Part shown: positions 15,728-22,827 of the stretch, piece by piece
How positions within the stretch are numbered: the first letter of the stretch is position 1
How the letters are laid out: every line of letters starts with the position of its first letter
Assembly (NCBI GenBank): GCA_047614125.1
Contig: JBLHHI010000053.1
Span: forward strand, 1 to 22,827
Reading direction: 5' to 3'
DNA length: 22,827 bases
From: JBLHHI01 sp047614125
GTDB lineage: Bacteria > Bacteroidota > Bacteroidia > NS11-12g > UBA9320
Made by a program: the position numbers and the translations under genes
Notes under the pieces: model-generated
What the model was told of the DNA's origin: nothing
The model's input: the letters and a program-made list of their open reading frames with translations, nothing else
The model's database searches: none

Positions 15728-16930
15728 CTATACGTCCTTCAAAATAAAACCAATTTTCTCCATTTCCTTCCAAAACTTCGGGAATGATTTATGAACGACT
15801 TCCGGATTTTCGATGCTAATATTTTCTTTAAGTGCAAATAAACTTAAGCTCATAGCCATCCGATGGTCGCTGAATGTTTCGAAACACGCAAGGTTTTGGC
15901 CTCTTTTTTCCCAAACGGATAGCATGGATTTTAAAGCGGCAAGCCGATCGCTTTCTTTGTGTTTCAAATGTTGAACTCCCGAAATATGCATCGGAACCTT
16001 TAATGCATGCATGAGCACAATTTCGGTCATGGCCAAATCGGGTTGATTGGTGTAATCTTTTGTAAATTGATTTGGAACTTGCCTACATGCTGCATTCATT
16101 GAAATATGCATACCACCAGCGTCTTCATGTATTAAACCTCCAAATTGAGTAAACGTATCCATAATACTTGAATCGGGTTGGTTGGAACTTGAAATTAAGC
16201 TTGGAAAAAAGAGTTGAGCCGAATCGGAAAGTAAGGCCATGGCAAAAAAGTAGGCAGCCGAACTCCAATCGGGCTCTACCAAATTTTGTGGAATGACGAA
16301 GACGGGTTCTTTCGAGTTTATAACGATCGATGAAGTTTCATTATGCACGTCCCACCCACATTGTTGAAGGCAATCTACAGTAAGTTGTAAATAGCTAGAA
16401 CTTACGGCCTTTCCAGCTAAGGTTAAATTGATTTTCGATTTAAAGGCGGGCGCAATTAATAGCAACGCGGTGGCAAATTGACTGGTTTCGCTTAAATCAA
16501 CTTCCCAATCAGCGCAGTGTATTAAAGAAGGGTCAATGCCTGATATCTGCAATCCCTTCGCTGAGCTACGAACATCAAAACCTATGTTTCGCAAAGAGTC
16601 TAAATACGAATCGATTGGCCGTTCAAGCAATCGTGGTGTGCCCATAATCAGCCATTTCCCAGGTGTGATGCAAGCCACAGCGGTTAAGAAACGAAGGCAA
16701 GTGCCGGCATCTTTTACATCAAGAACAACGGTTTGTTTGGAGCCAGCTTGATTTTTAAGCTTTTCTAATTCACCCTTCATAATCACAGAATCCCTCGATT
16801 CGGATTGAATCCATTTTAGATCACCCTCTCCGTAGAGATTATTTAATACCAAGAGCCGATTTACCAGACTTTTGGAAAAAGGTAGATCAATGGTTCCCTT
16901 AAGCATTCCAGTAGGGTGCGAAATCTCCAT
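15728..16930 (-). CDS. aroA: 3-phosphoshikimate 1-carboxyvinyltransferase (EPSP synthase)
   Basis: 400 residues from ATG 16930; GTG 16933 immediately before it is also in frame. Transfers enolpyruvate from PEP to shikimate-3-phosphate. Visible motifs: LPFSKSLVNR (16-25, Lys20 and Ser21 for substrate), DAGTCLRFLTA (74-84, counterpart of NAGTAMR), LLERPIDSYL (101-110), HKESDRLAAL, and SDHRMAMSLSLFAL near the end. The middle is more divergent than in well-studied enzymes, and at 400 residues it is slightly short (usual 420-450), as is common in Bacteroidota. The aroB TGA overlaps the ATG as TGATG, a classic coupling arrangement, and aroC follows after two bases. Confidence 0.95.
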   Translation of the reverse strand: MEISHPTGMLKGTIDLPFSKSLVNRLLVLNNLYGEGDLKWIQSESRDSVIMKGELEKLKNQAGSKQTVVLDVKDAGTCLRFLTAVACITPGKWLIMGTPRLLERPIDSYLDSLRNIGFDVRSSAKGLQISGIDPSLIHCADWEVDLSETSQFATALLLIAPAFKSKINLTLAGKAVSSSYLQLTVDCLQQCGWDVHNETSSIVINSKEPVFVIPQNLVEPDWSSAAYFFAMALLSDSAQLFFPSLISSSNQPDSSIMDTFTQFGGLIHEDAGGMHISMNAACRQVPNQFTKDYTNQPDLAMTEIVLMHALKVPMHISGVQHLKHKESDRLAALKSMLSVWEKRGQNLACFETFSDHRMAMSLSLFALKENISIENPEVVHKSFPKFWKEMEKIGFILKDV

Positions 16931-17961
16931 CACAATCTAATCTGTACGTTATAGAACTCTAAGGCGTTTTGGACATCCGTTTCGGAACATGGCACATCGT
17001 ATTCGGGATTGCCGATGCCGTTGAGCAAAACAAAAAGGGTCTTACCATTGGCATTCTTTTTATCGAATATTAGCAAATCACATACGGCATGGATGTCATC
17101 CTCGGTAAGAACGGGACAAAATTGCTGAAACCGGGCGGTTATAAATTGAATGACCTCACTCCATTCGTCATCGGGTTGAATGAAAATGCTTTTCGACAAG
17201 TGTAATTCTGCGATTAAACCGACTGCAACTGCAATGCCGTGTCCTATGGCTCGATTGGTTTGCATCATTCTACTTTCCACAGCATGTCCTATGGTATGAC
17301 CGAAGTTGAGAATCTTTCTACGACCGGTCTCTTTGAAATCTGATTCCACTACCTTACGCTTAAACTGAACGGATTCGTTTATTATGTGTACCCATTGTTC
17401 AGCCAGAATGTCTTCCAGTTTAACCGAGATTAATTTATGCCATTCATTCAGTCCTTGCAGAAGGGCATGCTTACACATTTCGCCATAGCCATTTAAAAGC
17501 TCGATTTTGGGCAAGCTTTTTAGAAAGGGTGTACATATATATACATTGGTTGGTTTATTAAACACTCCAACATAGTTTTTAAGATTGTCCAGATTAACGG
17601 CAACTTTGCCACCAATACTGGCATCGATCATCGCTAACAAGGAAGTGGGAATTAAAACAAAGTTGATTCCACGCATATATAAGGAAGCGCAAAGTCCGCC
17701 CATATCGCACGCAACACCGCCCCCTATAATATAGAGTGTATCGTTTCGTGAAAGATAGTGCTCTGCCATCCAGTGGGAAATGACTTCTACTTGATTCAGA
17801 TTCTTTTGGCTTTCACCGGCCTCAAATACGAAACAAGGATGTACTAAACCGAGCAGATTAAAGCATGCCAAGTAGGTATTCGAATCTGCCAAAAAAAGAG
17901 TCTTTGTTTCCGTAGGCAATCTTTTCTTTAGTTCTTCAATGGAAGTAAACAGTTGAATCAT
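16930..17961 (-). CDS. aroB: 3-dehydroquinate synthase
   Basis: 343 residues, taking ATG 17961 as start (an in-frame TTG at 17976 would add five residues). Converts DAHP to 3-dehydroquinate with NAD+ and a divalent metal, the second shikimate step. Motifs: IIGGGVACDMGGLCA (78-92) for NAD+, PTSLLAMIDASIGGK (105-119), NYVGVF (129-134), GYGEMCKHALL (158-168, metal-binding Glu161), NFGHTIGHAVE (219-229) and HGIAVAVG (241-248), the last two holding metal-binding His residues. It is the first gene of the aro cluster. On the minus strand a TAGTTTTG sequence at 17981-17974 matches TAnnTTTG about 13 bases ahead of the ATG, but the matching -33 element is missing. The rRNA promoters point the other way from the same intergenic region. 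Confidence 0.96.
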   Translation of the reverse strand: MIQLFTSIEELKKRLPTETKTLFLADSNTYLACFNLLGLVHPCFVFEAGESQKNLNQVEVISHWMAEHYLSRNDTLYIIGGGVACDMGGLCASLYMRGINFVLIPTSLLAMIDASIGGKVAVNLDNLKNYVGVFNKPTNVYICTPFLKSLPKIELLNGYGEMCKHALLQGLNEWHKLISVKLEDILAEQWVHIINESVQFKRKVVESDFKETGRRKILNFGHTIGHAVESRMMQTNRAIGHGIAVAVGLIAELHLSKSIFIQPDDEWSEVIQFITARFQQFCPVLTEDDIHAVCDLLIFDKKNANGKTLFVLLNGIGNPEYDVPCSETDVQNALEFYNVQIRL

Positions 17962-18274
17962 AGGTTTCTGATGCAAAACTACATCATTTGCAATGGTGAA
18001 ATAATGGGTTGTACACAGAAGTTCAAATGTTGTTTTTACTTATTAATTGATTTAAATGTGGAAGTGAGGTCATACGGACCACGAGGAACTGGGTCTTTAA
18101 GGAGGGGCGAAGGAACTTAAGGTTAAAATTACTAAAATTAAACGACTGATATAGAGCACATTGCGATATAATTTTGGAATACTTCACTAAAGATTTGTGG
18201 ATGCAGGATAAAGATTTAGATTTGCACCCGCATTTGGAAGGAGGTAGAACAAATTCTAAAGGTGAATTAAAAAA
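17962..18274. other. Spacer between aroB and the rRNA promoters, with a 25-codon frame
   Basis: Divergent intergenic region. One small plus-strand frame is notable: ATG 18201 to TGA 18278, 25 codons (WMQDKDLDLHPHLEGGRTNS including the Trp codon before ATG), open in frame back to a TGA near 18150. It ends exactly where the first promoter repeat begins. I do not recognise it; it may be a gene remnant or chance. No other feature was seen. Confidence 0.3.
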
Positions 18275-18285
18275 TTGAAATTTTG

Positions 18286-18318
18286 TTTGGTTGTAAGTTG
18301 AATATAATGTTAGCTTTG
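18286..18318 (+). promoter_or_regulatory. rRNA operon promoter P1
   Basis: TTTG at 18286-18289, a 21-base spacer, then TAGCTTTG at 18311-18318, a full Bacteroidota -33/-7 pair (TTTG and TAnnTTTG). Its spacer sequence is the most diverged of the four copies. Confidence 0.75.
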
Positions 18319-18379
18319 CAGCCCTGTTTGGAGGAGTAGAAACACCGAAAATTTAAACAGAAAAAAACTTGAAATTTTG

Positions 18380-18412
18380 TTTGGTTGTTAGTCGATTTAA
18401 ATATTAGCTTTG
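18380..18412 (+). promoter_or_regulatory. rRNA operon promoter P2
   Basis: TTTG at 18380-18383 and TAGCTTTG at 18405-18412 with a 21-base spacer. Identical to P3. Confidence 0.78.
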
Positions 18413-18473
18413 CAGCCCTGTTTGGAAGAGTAGAAACACCGAAAATTTAAACAGAAAAAAACTTGAAATTTTG

Positions 18474-18506
18474 TTTGGTTGTTAGTCGATTTAAATATTA
18501 GCTTTG
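18474..18506 (+). promoter_or_regulatory. rRNA operon promoter P3
   Basis: TTTG at 18474-18477 and TAGCTTTG at 18499-18506 with a 21-base spacer. Identical to P2. Confidence 0.78.
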
Positions 18507-18567
18507 CAGCCCTGTTTGGAGGAGTAGAAACACCGAAAATTTAAACAGAAAAAAACTTGAAATTTTG

Positions 18568-18599
18568 TTTGGTTGTTTAGCGATGTGAATTTAGCTTTG
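18568..18599 (+). promoter_or_regulatory. rRNA operon promoter P4 (proximal)
   Basis: TTTG at 18568-18571 and TAGCTTTG at 18592-18599 with a 20-base spacer, one base shorter than the others. It is the promoter nearest the 16S gene; a leader of about 135 bases would follow. Confidence 0.78.
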
Positions 18600-18620
18600 C
18601 AGCCCTTAAAAATTGTAAAA

Positions 18621-18666
18621 TATATTAAGTTCGAATCGAAAGATTCAATATATTAAGTTCTTTGAA
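18621..18666 (+). promoter_or_regulatory. rRNA leader: direct repeats, GAAA hairpin and boxA-like element
   Basis: TATATTAAGTTC occurs at 18621-18632 and again at 18649-18660. Between them GAATC (18633-18637) and GATTC (18642-18646) close a GAAA tetraloop. The second repeat runs into GTTCTTTGAA (18657-18666), which resembles the boxA antitermination element of rRNA leaders and recurs as GTTCTTTGACA before the 23S gene. Confidence 0.5.
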
Positions 18667-18673
18667 GTACTGT

Positions 18674-18688
18674 TTGAAATAGCGAGCC
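18674..18688 (+). other. Pre-16S processing stem, 5' arm
   Basis: TTGAAATAGCGAGCC is the exact reverse complement of GGCTCGCTATTTCAA at 20284-20298, so 15 uninterrupted pairs can form a stem enclosing the whole 16S gene, the expected RNase III-type processing structure. Confidence 0.8.
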
Positions 18689-18740
18689 CTCAAATTTTAT
18701 ATTTGAGAAGAAATCTGAAATTTTATTTAATAATTTTTTT

Positions 18741-20260
<1,520 letters not shown>

Positions 20261-20283
20261 CTAGAGAAATCTAGTATCAGATT

Positions 20284-20298
20284 GGCTCGCTATTTCAA
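20284..20298 (+). other. Pre-16S processing stem, 3' arm
   Basis: GGCTCGCTATTTCAA pairs fully with 18674-18688 upstream of the 16S gene. It lies about 24 bases past the mature 3' end. The rest of the spacer up to the first tRNA (20299-20443) holds no gene. Confidence 0.8.
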
Positions 20299-20443
20299 CT
20301 ATACTTCTTATTGTATTACAATAATACTGCAGTGCCTCCGGGTACATTGGTATTTATGTTCTTTTAAAGGATTATCCTGAACGGACTATCAGATGTTCGA
20401 TCATCTGGGCGTTCTATTTAGCCCGCCTTGCAGCGGATTTAAT

Positions 20444-20520
20444 AGTCCCGTAGCTCAGTTGGTTAGAGCACTACACTGATAATGTAGGGGTCAGCAGTTC
20501 AAATCTGCTCGGGACTACCA
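20444..20520 (+). tRNA. tRNA-Ile (GAT)
   Basis: 77 bases including an encoded CCA (20518-20520). Acceptor AGTCCCG pairs with CGGGACT. The anticodon stem CTACA/TGTAG holds the loop CTGATAA with anticodon GAT at 20478-20480, and the T-arm contains GTTCAAATC. In the classic position between 16S and 23S. Confidence 0.97.
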
Positions 20521-20527
20521 CTCGTTT

Positions 20528-20601
20528 GGGGAATTAGCTCAGCTGGCTAGAGCACCTGCCTTGCACGCAGGGGGTCAACGGTTCGACTCCGTTATTCTCC
20601 A
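20528..20601 (+). tRNA. tRNA-Ala (TGC)
   Basis: 74 bases, starting eight bases after the tRNA-Ile gene. Acceptor GGGGAAT pairs with ATTCTCC (one G-U pair). The anticodon stem CCTGC/GCAGG encloses CTTGCAC with anticodon TGC at 20562-20564; the T-arm contains GTTCGACTC. Unlike its neighbour, CCA is not encoded (the sequence runs ACTT), so the CCA must be added by nucleotidyltransferase. Confidence 0.97.
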
Positions 20602-20806
20602 CTTAGTACATCATAGCTTAGGCCGAGGTGTGCAAAATCAACCGTACGTGGTTGATTAACATGACATTGCTTGTTAGTTTCCAAAACAAGCAGCATTTAG
20701 GGTAACTTAAATGCTTTATTACTCAATTACAACGTAGCACGTGAAGGGCTATAGATTGAGAATAAATACGTTCTTTGACATATTGAAAGTAAATAAATTA
20801 TAATAT
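20602..20806 (+). other. 16S-23S spacer after tRNA-Ala, with hairpins and boxA-like element
   Basis: No gene. Three stems are visible: AATCAACC (20636-20643) with GGTTGATT (20650-20657), TGCTTGTT (20668-20675) with AACAAGCA (20685-20692), and GCATTTA with TAAATGC shortly after. GTTCTTTGACA at 20770-20780 repeats the boxA-like element of the 16S leader, just ahead of the 23S gene. These probably serve rRNA processing and antitermination. Confidence 0.5.

Positions 20807-22827
<2,021 letters not shown>

Larger units (their letters stand above)
18275..18606 (+). repeat. 94-bp tandem repeat, 3.5 copies, carrying rRNA promoters
   Basis: Units begin with TTGAAATTTTGTTTGG at 18275, 18369, 18463 and 18557, each exactly 94 bases apart; the last copy is about 50 bases long. 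Copies two and three differ at a single base (GAAGAG against GAGGAG); copy one differs mainly in the spacer between the promoter boxes. Every unit holds a complete promoter, so the array is a promoter array rather than a CRISPR or coding repeat. The near identity suggests recent duplication or ongoing homogenisation. Confidence 0.93.

Noticed and set aside
18275..18606. CRISPR array
   Set aside because: The repeat is a full 94-base unit without variable spacers, and each unit carries promoter boxes.

Overview
The window comes from a member of the Bacteroidota, most likely Flavobacteriales. Evidence: three secreted proteins carry type IX secretion (T9SS) type A C-terminal sorting domains (YPNP start); promoters of the Bacteroidota form (TTTG, then TAnnTTTG) can be read; start codons generally lack Shine-Dalgarno leaders; the 16S sequence has Bacteroidota/Flavobacteriales-like stretches. 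The family cannot be fixed by eye; a Crocinitomicaceae/Cryomorphaceae-type lineage is a guess.

Layout. 1-624 (+): 3' part of a VWA-like gene broken by an in-frame TAA. 641-1318 (-): TPR protein, convergent with it. 1541-3979 (+): operon of three exported proteins. The first is out of frame with its signal peptide at a (CA)7 repeat, a possible phase-variation switch; the second and third are tandem paralogues with T9SS tails. 4094-6640 (+): polyamine pair, an arginine/ornithine/lysine-type decarboxylase plus a deoxyhypusine synthase-like enzyme, separated by a dispersed palindrome. 6733-7233 (+): compact Smr-domain protein. 7282-10484 (-): topA followed by a SirB1-like gene without a normal start codon. 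10540-12666 (-): secreted M43-type metalloprotease with a T9SS tail. 12792-14192 (-): dicarboxylate/amino acid:cation symporter. 14631-17961 (-): tightly packed aroB-aroA-aroC, three of the seven shikimate-pathway steps to chorismate.

18275 to the end (+): an rRNA operon, 16S - tRNA-Ile(GAT) - tRNA-Ala(TGC) - 23S (cut by the window edge). It is driven by four promoters, one in each copy of a 94-bp tandem repeat, followed by a leader with a boxA-like element and a 15-bp pre-16S processing stem that I could match on both sides of the 16S.

The most interesting points are the (CA)7 frame switch ahead of a secreted protein, the repeat-borne array of four rRNA promoters, and the decarboxylase plus deoxyhypusine synthase-like pair without an agmatinase gene beside it. 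Three genes in the first 8.2 kb have a disrupted or missing reading signal (internal stop, frame offset, missing start), so base-level sequence errors must be excluded before biology is claimed. All identifications come from reading motifs; no database search was run.
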